The notes under the pieces: model-generated | The model's database searches: none | Told to the model about the DNA's origin: nothing | What the model saw: the letters and a program-made list of their open reading frames with translations, nothing else | Shown: in pieces, positions 11,901 to 23,900 of the stretch | Layout: every line of letters begins with the position of its first letter | Numbering within the stretch: the first letter of the stretch is position 1 | Made by a program: the position numbers and the translations under genes | DNA from: Dimorphilus gyrociliatus | Taxonomy: Eukaryota; Annelida; Polychaeta; Dinophilidae | Reading direction: 5' to 3' | Assembly: GCA_904063045.1 (NCBI GenBank) | Contig: CAJFCJ010000004.1 | Coordinates: 2,163,713 to 2,227,712 of the forward strand | DNA length: 64,000 nucleotides

Positions 11901-12707
11901 TACGGCTAAGGCTTCATTTTCTTTGGCAGTTTCATTTGAATTTATACGGAATGGATTATTATCATATCGAGACAAATGGTCAATTTTTTCTTCTGAATAT
12001 TTTGATTGAATATCTGATGAATTCGAGAAAAAATCATTATTAGAAAATTGATTATTTACTTCTGATAAGTTTTCTTCTCTGTCAAAAAAACCGGCAAAAT
12101 CGGGCTCTGGCTGCTCTGTAAACTGTGTATTGTCTCTAAAGTTGTTCAATAGAGTTGATTCAATTCCAGCGTTATCATTTTCATCTTCTTTATATATTGC
12201 AGAATGCCCTGGAAAGAGGATATCGCTGTATTTTTCTGAAGAAGTCTCTTGATCCTGGAAGAGATCCGCCTCGTCAAATTTCCTTATGTTGTCGTCGTTA
12301 TGAGAAGAATTATCAATATCGATGAGTAAATCATCGTATTTTACAGTGCTCGAGTGGCCGAGCGTAAACTGATCATTTGAATCAACGTCAACAACCTTAA
12401 TTTCAGGTAGATTTCGCGATTCAAAATACGAATTAAAGCTATCGTCTACTCTTTCGTCGTCATCGACACTATAATTACGAACATAGACATCGCCAAACAA
12501 CACATTTTTAGATGTTGAAAGATTTTTTTCCAACTCCTTATCCAAATCTAAAAGAATTTTACTATTTTCTGCATCTCCTTCCCTAGGTTCCTCTTGAAAA
12601 TCGGAATCTGAGTTGCTCGTTCTCTTATAAACATAATCCTCAAGATTTTCGGTCAAGTCATCATTCAAGATTTTCGGTTTGTAATCAAAGAATGTTGTTT
12701 TCTCCAT
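2974..12707 (-). CDS. AKAP2/MISP-family scaffold protein (3 coding exons; alternative first exons)
   Basis: Long form: exons 12707-10415, 5023-4659 and 4410-2974, 4095 coding bases, 1364 residues. Short form: exon 7135-6910 replaces the first exon, giving 675 residues. Donors are GTAAGT, GTAAAT and GTGAGT. Both first exons end in phase 1 and fit the same acceptor at 5024. The C-terminal half carries six charged helical repeats of the form (L/P)IEREIRxAxEREExLRxxR, at about residues 826-849, 897-920, 974-1003, 1076-1100, 1140-1161 and 1286-1310. The last is followed by RRQRHSLG, as I recall for the AKAP2 C-terminal/MISP family. AKAP2 anchors protein kinase A at actin and cell junctions; MISP binds actin and helps orient spindles. 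Between repeats the chain is rich in Pro, Ser and Thr (TPPPTP-type runs), so largely disordered. Assignment to AKAP2 rather than MISP is not settled, and PKA binding is inference. Confidence 0.75.
5024..6909 (-). other. Intron of the AKAP2/MISP-like gene
   Basis: AT-rich intron between the short first exon and the common second exon. I see simple A/T tracts and no further coding exon. Confidence 0.6.
6910..7135 (-). CDS. Short alternative first exon of the AKAP2/MISP-like gene (75 codons)
   Basis: Starts with ATG at 7135; no splice acceptor precedes it closely, which suggests a second promoter rather than an internal exon. It ends with donor GTAAAT after base 6910 in phase 1, the same phase as the long first exon. 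The peptide begins MDYVIEADVDEPREGD and contains KKRVRFGE, which fits the RVxF docking motif for protein phosphatase 1. The six residues EPREGD also occur in the long first exon (residues 40-45) with different codons. The rest is Asn/Ser rich and probably unstructured. Confidence 0.6.
7136..7450 (-). promoter_or_regulatory. Candidate promoter for the short first exon, with a GC box
   Basis: This region precedes the ATG at 7135. It contains a GGCGGGGC box on the minus strand (within 7407-7416) in locally GC-richer DNA, unusual for this window. The position, about 270 bases before the start codon, suits a second promoter. No TATA box or initiator can be chosen with confidence among the many TA tracts. 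Confidence 0.35.
8696..8791. repeat. Nested inverted repeat, 11-bp terminal arms
   Basis: The outer arms are TTTAATCTTGT (8696-8706) and its exact reverse complement (8781-8791). An inner pair AACTGT/ACAGTT lies at 8714-8719 and 8743-8748. A near-palindrome TAGGTGACACCTA sits just inside the right outer arm. The element could be a very short MITE-like repeat or a regulatory cassette; no clear target-site duplication is visible. Confidence 0.55.
8813..8825. promoter_or_regulatory. CTCF-like motif CGCCATCTAGCGG
   Basis: This matches the reverse complement of the bilaterian CTCF core (as I recall it, CCASYAGRKGGCGC) at nearly every position. It is the best of several related sites in the window and lies upstream of the short first exon of the AKAP2/MISP-like gene. 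Binding is not shown. Confidence 0.4.
10415..12707 (-). CDS. Long alternative first exon of the AKAP2/MISP-like gene (764 codons)
   Basis: Starts with ATG at 12707 and stays open to a GTAAGT donor after base 10415. The encoded 764 residues are acidic and low in complexity. They include an asparagine run near the middle, coded by an ATT/ATTACT trinucleotide run on the plus strand at about 11756-11795. NPF occurs in YDNNPFRI and LNNPFESF, and DLF in EADLFQDQ and ENDLFDST. These resemble EH-domain and clathrin-adaptor docking motifs, though function is inferred only from the motifs. The end of the exon turns basic and helical (KKIFNTEF, ERKYWQKKKDD). The frame runs about 20 codons past the donor into the intron, so an unspliced shorter product is possible, but the strong donor and matching phase favour splicing. 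Confidence 0.7.
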
Positions 12708-14401
12708 ATTTGACTCTAAAAGTAATTGTAAATATACTCTAGTTATTACTCGAAAAACAAGGATTAGCTTTTAAAAAAATCATACCTCTCAAATTGATAA
12801 AACTATACAAGCCATTTTGAACGCGGATCGTGCAATTGCAAAAACGTATCGACTCGATGCTAATATCGATTTTTCAACAGCTGCTTGAAAACGAAAGAAT
12901 TCACGTAGTTGATTATTCAATTAATACATATATTTTTTAAATTGCAGTCTATACCGAATATGTTAATTTGTTTCTTTAAACAGTAGAAAAAAACTTAATA
13001 TTCCTTATCAAACATATTTGATTTATTCTAAAGAAGAGAAAGTGTTTAAGAGGAAAATAAAGGGAAAAAAAGCAATTTTAATGATATACAGTTAGGATAT
13101 AGAAATCAGGTTTTTCTTTTAAAAATCAATCATAACGTTCCCTTTAAAACCAAAAAAAAATAGATATTCTACTTTATTCTAAAAAGAAAAATATTAAAAA
13201 AAAAAGAATTACAGTGTTTTTTTTTTATATTTTTATTTAATCAATAATTTTTCAATTCTAAAAACAAACTTTTTACTTTAAAAACAATTATGAATTGTTG
13301 TATATTATCGCTTTGGCATTAAAATATGTTTTAATATATATTTTACATATACAGTATATACACTATATATATATATATTAATATATGCATGTAAAAATAT
13401 GAATAGTAAGTAATTAAGTAGCTATTTTATACACAATATATATATATATATATATAGTTACATATATTTAATTGTCTTCAATAAGAAAATTAACGAAAAC
13501 AAAGGTATTTATTAGATAATTTATCCATAAGAATTTTTTTGAGCCATATAATTTATTATTACGATTGTTTCCTTACATAAATCTCTTAAGATAACAAATA
13601 TATTATATTTATTCAATGTAAATATTAGAGGGGATTTGATTTCGAAAAGGAAAACATATACTTTTTAATACTACATACATTAGAAAAACTTGTACTAATT
13701 ACTTTATTTTTTTTCAGTACATTCACTTAGATTTTCTTGATGATTAAGAGGAAAAAATATGTTTTTTTTCCATCTTGACATACGCAATATCTATTTATAA
13801 AATAGACTCATTTAAGACAACGTGTTCAAGTTTTTTATTTTAAAATTCAAGAAAAATCAGATAAAGAGAGTGAGTTAAAAAGTACAGTTTCGAACTAAGT
13901 AATTGTGGAAAAACTAACTGGTAACTGTTATTAATTAGTAATGTTTTATAATAAGAAATCTATCGTATTCTTTGAAAATACTAAAACCAATCATTGATTC
14001 TAGAATTATTCATATACGGTATTGACTATTAGATCATTATTTACAAGAAATTGTATCTTTTCAACGCCTCGTCCTAATAGTTTATCTTTTAATTGAAAAT
14101 AAATTAAACTTCATGTTTGTTGATGACTAGACTATAATGTCTCACAATAGTCCTTAAAAAGAAATAAAACAAAAATGCAAAGAGCGTTGAAGAAGGCCTT
14201 ACGCTATATTTAGGTTTAAGTAGTGGTCACTCTTGAGCAGATGTCTTAAGATGTGATAAAAATCTTAAATAAAATGTAACAAAGTATTAGGCGTGAAATT
14301 AATTAATCAATATATTGCTACTTAACATAGTGTAAACAATACATATAGTATAGAGAATTTGCAAAATTTTACTTATATACTGTATATATACTGTATAAAT
14401 T

Positions 14402-14435
<34 letters not shown>

Positions 14436-14996
14436 GTTACAAATGTTACGCATCAATAGAGTAATACAACTGCACTTTTATATTTATTATTAATTTATAA
14501 ACAGAGAGAAATAAGAAATAATCAAAATAATTTAAACATAAAACTATTAGAATCTTGCTGTATATATTATATATATTTTGTTTTATAAATACACTAAATC
14601 TGCCACTAGAAGTACGTGAATACACATAAAAAAAATGAAAGCATTGTTATGATTTTTTCCTTGGTTTTTCAACTTTTTTTTGTTTTTCCTCTTTTACCAC
14701 TAAATGGAGAGATGATAAACATTTGATTATAGAATACTCGTATAATAAGATAATAGATTTAATATTAATATTTCACAATTTACACAAAATTAATATCAGA
14801 GTAGGATAAATAATTTACAACAAATTGACATCTGTACATTTTTCTGCAGAGTGAAGCAGCCACAAATTTTTGAGCAGGTAAAAGATATTACGATTTCAGA
14901 TGGGAAACATTAATTAATATTCAGTTTTTATTGCTTAAAATAAAGAGTTTTTTTGTCTAAATACCAGCAGTAGCAGTAGAATATAACCGCAAATTT
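12708..14996. other. Intergenic region and SCYL2 3' UTR
   Basis: The stretch next to 12707 is presumably the promoter of the long first exon; the stretch below 14997 holds the SCYL2 3' UTR. TA repeats with TATACTGTATA occur at 13345-13380 and 14375-14436. No further coding exon is supported. Confidence 0.5.
14927..14932 (-). terminator. Candidate poly(A) signal of SCYL2
   Basis: AATAAA on the minus strand, about 65 bases past the SCYL2 stop codon (TAA at 14999-14997). Position is plausible; the hexamer is common in this DNA. Confidence 0.35.
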
Positions 14997-17900
14997 TTAT
15001 CTTCCACCAACAAAAAAGCTCATCTGTTGTTTAAATATAAAAAATATTAGTATATATAGATACATACAGATAAACTAGAAATCTTTATAGTTTATTTAAA
15101 AGTATAACTAAGAAATTATATCTTTTGAAATTGATTAATTCACTTACTACACTCTCGCTTAATCCCTGAAAGCTGGAACGTCTAGCCTGATTAGGAATAG
15201 CATCTAAAAGCCGACCCCTGCTGTCTCTTCTTCCCGGTTCCTGTTATACATAGAAATCTTATAGTTATTAATCTTTAACTTTTAATAAGTGAGCTTTCTC
15301 TTTGTGAAAGGACAATAAATAAGATCAGAATAGCCTTATTCAATGCTCAAGTGCATACAAGATAATAGTGCCGAGCCGAAAATCATTAAAGCACCACAGA
15401 AACGAGTATATATATATATAAATATATATAATACATATACATACATACATATATATATATTTATTTATTTATTATTAATATTAATAATGTATAATTTGAT
15501 CAAAAAAATTTTCTAGTGTGAAAATTTTTCAGTCCCCTTACCGACATTCTTTTGCCTCTAATATGACTTGCCTCTTTTGGCTAGAAAGAAATTGAAAAAA
15601 AAGAAAGAAAAAAGATTGGAATAGGAAAAATAAAAAAAGCGGACAGGAAATAAAGATGTAAAAAAAAGCCTGTCATCTAGCTTGGTAATTCAAATCTAGA
15701 TGGCGGCACACAACAATACGTTGACTTTACCATTATGTTAGTACATGCCTTCTGCAGGCAGAATAGAGAAAATAACAAACATTTTTATCTTAATATTTTT
15801 GCAGTACTATATTATATATATATATTTTTTACATTAACATGGATTTTAATGTATTTAAAATATATACAAAGCTGTAAATAAATAATAACTTACAGGAACG
15901 ACGATTGGACCCATACTTTGAGTACTAGCCCTTCGGTGACCGCCAAATGGAAGATCACCCTCGAAATCTTGGCAAGAAGGTTCCGATACCAAAATGCTGG
16001 GATTTGCTGCGTGATGACTTTTACTACCTCTTCTACATATTCTATCGAGGACTGCTTGTTCCTCCTGTTGCATAGAATTCGATTAAGGGGCCTCTCACTA
16101 ATTTTTAGCATATTTTAAACTTACGGAACCAAGCCCTTGAAAACTGGAATGCCTTCTGTAGGCTCGGTTAGAAGCTGAAAGGTTCTCTTGAGATGCTCTT
16201 TGCATCTGAAGTTCTGGGGTACTCGGAGCTGTATAATTCAAATAATTATTATTGAATAAACGAACGCATATTTAGCAGGAGGAAGTAAAATAAACCAAAA
16301 CAATTGGATAACGGAGTTGATACTCGAAAAAAGACTCTTTTTTCCTCTCAAAACACATAATTTAGGTTTTATAACAACAGAAGAGAATGCAAAAACAAAA
16401 GCAGCTGTAGACGTCATTCTCCTTAACAAATTTTCTATTATTCGCAAAAAATAACAAAAGATCTTGATGCAAAATTGCAGGCGCCTCTCCAGGTGAACCG
16501 AATAACAAGGCTAATGAGTTACTCTATCACGTGAATACATATTATCCAATCTTAGTATTTTGATTTATAAAAGAAATTCAAAATATTCAATAAGAGAAAA
16601 AGAAAATCTATTATATAATAAATAGCTATACTGTATAATTTCTATAGATGTATAGATATTAAAAAAAAGACAGGATAGAAAATATTAATGAAACATAGAA
16701 AAGTTTTAGAGGAGAAAAGAAGAAAACAAAACTATTTTCAACTATTTCAACTACTTGAAGAAAAGCGAAAGAATTTCTAATAAATAAAGATACAAAGTAA
16801 TTATCTATAAAAATATACTAATGTACTTTATATACTATATATATATATATATAAACAGTATATATAGTATATATTTTTATATCTAACTATGTACATAAGC
16901 TGTGTATATAAATGGTATATGTACTGTATGCCTTTTTGAGTCTATACATCATTAAAGTGGGGTTTAGTATTAATTTAAATAGTATAATGTGAAAAAAAGT
17001 AATGATATTTTATTAAGTGATGAAATATTTAAATGAATGGTAAAGATAGCTTCTCGTTACATGTAAAAAACACCTGAAATTAGCAAATTAGAAAAAGCTC
17101 TATCTATTACCCGTATATACCTGAATACAATAGTCAGCAAAAATAACAGACTTCGTACTCTTTTCCTTTTTTCTCTTCAGAACTTAAGTGTTAAGGTAAT
17201 GAAAAAATAGTTCTTAAGTAAGGTTATAACCTTTTTATCATTGAATAAATAAAGTACTCTCTTATTGATTATAGTATAAAAATATTGAGTATTAGCTAAA
17301 TTATCCTATTAGGTCTGTTTTGCTTTCTTTCCTTTAGTTTTATTCTCAATCTTCTTCTCTACTGCCAGCATTTTTGCATTCGACAAAGAAAAAAACATTT
17401 TGTTCCCTTAAGTTAAGAGCGGGTATTGATAAACCATGATTAAAAAATACGATATAGACGTTACAATCAACATGTTACAAACTGTTCATTAATGTGCCAA
17501 AATCATATGTGCAACATATGCGAATACATGCACGGAAAAAGACCGTATTTCCGTCTTACATAGGATCAATAAGAGTATATATTTTTAGAATAATACTGTT
17601 TGCTTTTTCCTTACACTGCATAAGAAATGAGGAAACTGAAAGAAAAAACATGCTCTTTCTCACCAGTATAGTATACATATGTATGACCATGAAAGCCAGC
17701 CACAGCACTCAAAAATTGTCTGCTAGCGCTGTTATTACTGGCTACATAGCTTCTTCCTGTTGCATTTTTATATTTTCTCAAAGTCATTTTGAAAATAAGT
17801 AAGAAAAAATCGGCGAGAAAAATGCAGTTTTATAAAAAAGCTTTTCTTAAAAATTTGGTTGTTTATATAAATATAAAAACGGGATATTTTTATAGTTCAT

Positions 17901-20900
17901 CTTTTGCAAAAACAGAACACCAATAAATTATCCTCATAACTTTCTCTTTATAACAAAATATCTAAATTTTTAAATGAAAGATTTCAAAAAGTAACCAATA
18001 TATTTTCACCAAAAAGAAATACTTCCTCTTTCTGTTTTCCATTCATTTCTTTGGTGTGTGTGTGTGCGTTTTTTAATATTGTTGTTACTATTGTTCTTTT
18101 AGGTTAGAAAAAATACGAAAAAATGTGAAAATTGATTGAAAAATATTTCATATTTTCACCTTTCTCCTTTTTAGATAAAACATTTTATAAAAAGTGAAAT
18201 TTCTCTGAAAGTTTTCTTCTAATTTCTTTTCTTTTTTTCTTATACATAAATACATAAAAATAGTTGGTATAAACTTTCATTTTTACTGTATATAGCGTGT
18301 TTTCAAGGAAGAAAAACAATAAATATGTTGGTGTCTCTATTTTAACTGGGACGAACTATACAGGCGTCTTGAATGATTCAAAATTCTTTTAACAGAACCG
18401 ATTTTTGTTGGATTTTTTTTTGTTTTGAAAAAGTAAAAAATCTTTCGTTCAAAACGCCATAACCAAAAAAAAAAATAAAAAGTAAAAAAAGTACAAAGGT
18501 AGACAAAATTCGAACCTCCTCCATATCGATTTATTATGCTCGACCTCCGATAATACTGACTGGCCGCCATAACTGTTTGCCATACAATGATATTTCATTA
18601 TATTTTATTAAATTGGCTGGCTGCCATGATTTTTTTAGTGTATAAAAAGCTCTATAATGGAGAGTTGTTTGTTGACTGCGTGACTGTGAGTGTATGCATT
18701 ATAGAAAAGAGACTTAGTCATGATAGCAGAAAATAAGTATAGCAAAATAAAAGGTTAATGACTAGCTAATTAGAAGTCTTTTATCACATAGTAGTAATAT
18801 TCCATTATTTAACTTTGTAGTATTTAACCTTTCTCTTACATGTTAATGTATCAATAATAGTTTTTATCTCTCTATAAATGAAATTAATAAATAAACGCCT
18901 ATTTGTATCCTCAATCAAAAGTACAAAATGAATTAAAAGCGTTTTGTGGCGTTCTGTTCCCTTTTGCGGTGCTGGAACATCGTACCTTTGTAATAGTTAA
19001 ATGCCTTTCTACACTACTCATTGAATGAGAGAAAAAGAACATAAAAGAATGTGCAAAGTGAATACTTTTTTTGCAGTTAAATTTAATAAAATATAATTTA
19101 GTGAATGAATTTACTATCGTGAATAATAATTGGAAAAAAAAACACCGCATGTTTTTATTGCAATCAAGCGGGGTTTTCTTTTTTAATTTATCTGTGAATT
19201 GTATCTAAAGATTGCTCTTTTGTTTGTTTGCTTGTTTGTTTTTTTGTTGTTGTTTTTTTAAAGAAAAAGATGCAGACTGTTGAAAAAACTTAAAAAGTTA
19301 GTTCTATTCAACTAAATGAAGCAAATAAATAATATGTGAAATTGTAGTAACCATGTGATAAAAAAATGAAGAAATGGTACATTACTTCCGTGTTCTCTCG
19401 AAAAAGTTAAATATTTTTTAAGAAATGAAATAGAGGTGCAGTATATTTTAAGAAATCAACAGCAAATGTATAATTGAAGCATCGAGAATCACTGAAGCAA
19501 TGAACCACAGAGAAAATATGCAGAGATCATGCGGGATGCACTTGAATCAGACTATGGATGGGGGCATTTTTTTTCCTTTTCTATGCCACGATTGTTAGAG
19601 TTTTATTACATCTCTTCTTCAAAATATGAAGAATAGTCTGATTCTAGATGCTATTCCTAATATCACAATACGCTACTGTTTTACCGTAATTGTTTGTGTT
19701 AACTCTGAAAAAATATTCAAAATAGATGGATTTTTGTTTTACAAAATATGTTATATGTTTATAATTAATAGATGACTGTAAATGTATAATTTTTGTAGTA
19801 TTAACTGCATAATTAATTAAGCAATTATATATATAAATAAATTATTCTCTAATTAATCGAAATATACATACTACTACGATATTTTGGCATATATGCTTCC
19901 TCCACAGACAGTAAATTCTGCCGTCCAGAATAATCCGAATCTCTTCTAGGTGACTCCGAATTATGATGATTTCTCATATCAATTGATTTTCGTCTGTATT
20001 TAGTAAAGGGTCATCTTTGAGTACATAGATCAATTAAGATGAAATAGTTTATCCCCTCTTGCAAATATAAACATCTTAATTGTCATTTTTTGCCTGCATC
20101 AACTATATAAAAGACTTGGAGACTACACTAGAATTAACTTAATTGATTGAAAATATATTATTAACTTTTTTCAATGACAAAAATATTTTTTACTTTGATC
20201 TACATTTTATTTCCATTTTAAGCCTCTCCTCTATTGGACTTGATTACAAGTATACTTAAAAGAGAGCTTTCATAGTGTTTAAGTAAATTGAAAAGGATTA
20301 CAAGCTTAAGAATGATAGGTTTGGATTTCCTCGAAACCAAATTAATTTTTTTTTATTAAAAGTTTAAAACCCTCTTCTTTCTTCCTTTCTTCTCAATTAA
20401 ACATAGAAAGAGTTTTTATCTACACTCTTTAGAATTGAGTAGCTATTTGTTTTTTAGGGGAAATGATTGTTATTGTAATTTAAGGGTCATTTAATTTGTG
20501 TTGAATAAGTGTTATTTTTAAATTTAAGAGAAAACTAATATATAAAAAGTGTTTCAATTGTCATCGACAATTTCCATAAAATCATATATTTCAAATAGGT
20601 TCCGATCGTTTGATGAAAAAAATCAGTTTACCTAACACCGGATGAAGCTGTAGCAACTTCAGAGCTTTGCAATCGCATTTTACTCTTCCTTTGAAAGTGG
20701 ATGACGTCAAGCATCTCCGTTAGAACATCCATCACTGTCTCAAATTGTTCGACGCTAAGCGTCGGATTGACGGAATGGGGAATGATGGACGGCATGACTT
20801 TAGTCGCTAATAAGTTTGCAGTAAGACCAAATTTCTTATCTGTGAGCATGTGCTTGTAAACATCTGTAAGAAAGCACTTAGTTGTTAAATATTTTAAAGG

Positions 20901-23900
20901 TATAAAGCGGAAGAAATTGCGCCTAATTACAACACTTGCACCTTACGGGTTGACATTTGTAGAAAAAGTGGTTAAACATTTATATCGTCTTATGAAGCTT
21001 ATTAGCGTTCATATTTGATGTGTCTCTCGTATAATTAATAATTAAATTACACCATAAATAGTCTAGGTGACCAATATTTACACAAGGGACATGTAGCACT
21101 TTGTTACAGTAATCAATAATGAATAGACTTTTTAATTCAAATATTGACCATAGTTGAATGTTAATTATGTTTGTTTATAGAAAAATGGGTTTTGATTTAA
21201 TTAGCTAGAAACTATATTTCCTTTGCAGATCCAAATATTCTATTATTGTTAATAAGACAATGAATATTTAATATACATTCTTTAAATAGTAAACTTTATC
21301 ATCTTAATTAGTGTTTAACACTGTATTACTCTTTAAAAGATTAATTTAAATAAATTACTGCAGCTTACAAATTTATTATACATAAGATAGAATAATCACT
21401 TAATTACTATGTATTTATCCAATAAAGTCATTCTATAACAAGAACTTTAGTTTTATTGAAAAAAGAAAGAGTTTCAAGTAGCAAGTTATTTTGTCATTTA
21501 TTAAAAGACACTGCTCTCTGTCTATCCGTTTACTTCTCACTCACTTTCTCTCTCTATATATATATCTCTATATATAAATCTCTCGATCTTTTTTTACTCT
21601 TCTTAATATAAGACAGCTTTCGAGAATGTTATTTAAGTTAACTTCCTCTCTATACCTTTTATATATTCCATGTCCGTCTGTCTTTTTTTTGTCGTTTCTT
21701 AAAATAGCAAGGTCTATAGAACAATTTACTTGTATGATGTAACAATTAATATTAATAAATAAGCTAGTAGAGTCTGTCATCTTTTGGTTGCTTAGTATTT
21801 AGTTTTCCAAGAAAGATGCTTTTTTCTTTGGAATGCCGTTTTATTATCATTTATAAGTAGAATCCTACTTGTAAACTAACTACAAATTTCTACCTTAATC
21901 AGCTTAAAGTGTTAAAATCGGTAAGTTAAGATCATAGAACATCTTAACTTGCTATTTTTTGCACTTTGATTATGTTTAAGTTTAATAACCTCTTGGATAT
22001 GGACAATATTAAGTGGATGTGAATATATATATATATAGTATATATATATAGTATACTGTATATACTGTATATGTTATGCAACTTATTAAAAAGAAAGCAT
22101 ATAAACTTACTGATGACACAAACGATGATTTCTGTGTCTTGTTCTTTTATATCGATCAGAAACGGCAAAACTTCGTCTAATATTAACGTTTTATCTAAAG
22201 TATCCACCAATTTTGAGAGACACGCCAACGCATTTACCTTGACCCTAACGTTAGTAGATTTTTGAAAAAGGGTTTTTGCCTTTGGCAATAAAATTTTTCG
22301 TATTGTTTGATTATCCGTATATTGCTTTATGAATGCAAAAACGTTTATAGCAGCCTCTTGTCCTTGGAGATTATTTGATTCTAAAGTATTGAAAACCATA
22401 GGAAGTATAACGTTTTTAATTTCTTCCTCGTTTGATCTGGCTAGGAGAACCTCTAGTTTTTCAAGAATGTAAATTGTGGCAGGAATTGGGCGAGGTTTGG
22501 AGATAATCGAATGGATGAGTGGAGCTATATAACACTTGTAGTCATCCTCCGACGAGTGATGCATAAAGGATATTAGAACGGACAGGACATGAGTTATGTA
22601 TTCGGAAGTTTTTAAATGGTCTTCTAGCACCGGTAGTATTGTCAGTGTTAATATTTTCTGAAACAGAGAATTGAGATAAATACAAAATATAAATATAAAA
22701 TATATAACATTTATTGAACTAGTGAAATTCTTCTAATTGCTTTGCTGTACAAATCTAAAAAAGTAAGCTTAATCGATATTGGAAAATATAAAATATCCAT
22801 ATCAGCCTTTAATTAGAAGTTAGTCACGCTTTCCTACAATTAAATGAGTTTGTAGTTGGAAGTGGTCGATATTTTATAGCATTTTCTTGAAAAAAGAAAG
22901 TTTATAGAGTAAATTGAAAGCGACATCAATCCTACTAAAGTAACAGTTAATGAAAATTTTTTTTTCTCATTTTTCTTAGCATCCCGCACAGTTGATATTA
23001 TCCAACATAATCAAATGTTAAATTATTTATTATACAGCGCAATCTTTATTCTTTTTTTCCCCTGTATTTATTTATTTTTTTTCCCAGTTCCCTTTCTATT
23101 TTCATCGTACTGTATAAAGATTGTTGATTTAAGGGAAAAAACTGGAAAGTATTGCTATTAATCCTTCCCTCAATTTCATCGACACTAGTCGACTTAAACG
23201 GCTCTAGGGACGCAATATATATATAAAATAAACTGTAATTTTCTTATTTATTTTGTAAGAGAGAAGCTTAAAAATCGAAAGATTGTACTGGCTCATTAAG
23301 GACTTTTGGAGAGGAATATTAAAAGCAAATATACAAAAATAGTCTTGGAGGCATATTCCTACTTAATAGTTCCTTTTTTTAAGTGCACAACCTTTAAAGT
23401 GTAGATTTCAAAAGACGGCTCAAGGTTTTCTGGTTCAGTACGGTCATCAATAAATTGTTGACATCACGCACATATCACATGTTTTAAAAAACGTCTAAAA
23501 AGACTTTAATATTAATGACTGAGAATTGTTTACTCTAATGACAAACTAAAAGAATAAGGTAAATGTAAAGTAAAAGTCGTGCAAATATATTTTGTTTACT
23601 GCGTCCATTTTGAGTGCAGCAATGTGTAAAAAGTTTTTACTCTCTACATATTAGTATTATAATGGTATTGCATCTGAAAAATTTGCAGTTACTCTTATAT
23701 TACACTTTATAATATATTTTTCATTAAATTGATATTGTTTATAAATCCCTTCCTCTCCTTCTTCCTATTTGCTCTCTCTTTCTCTCTCCCTCTGTCTTTA
23801 TTTCTTTATCTATTAACTTTACTTCCAACTACTATTTTAATCATATAAAGGAAAACTTACTTTCGGAATTGTATGAATTATTTGTGACAATTTATTAAAG

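Noticed and set aside
10415..12707. Treating the 784-codon frame as a separate single-exon gene
   Set aside because: A GTAAGT donor sits before the stop, and phase 1 fits the common acceptor at 5024; the residues after the donor look like translated intron.
17494..17802. 102-codon plus-strand frame in a SCYL2 intron
   Set aside because: It begins with GTG rather than ATG, is antisense within an intron, and shows no domain or conserved motif.
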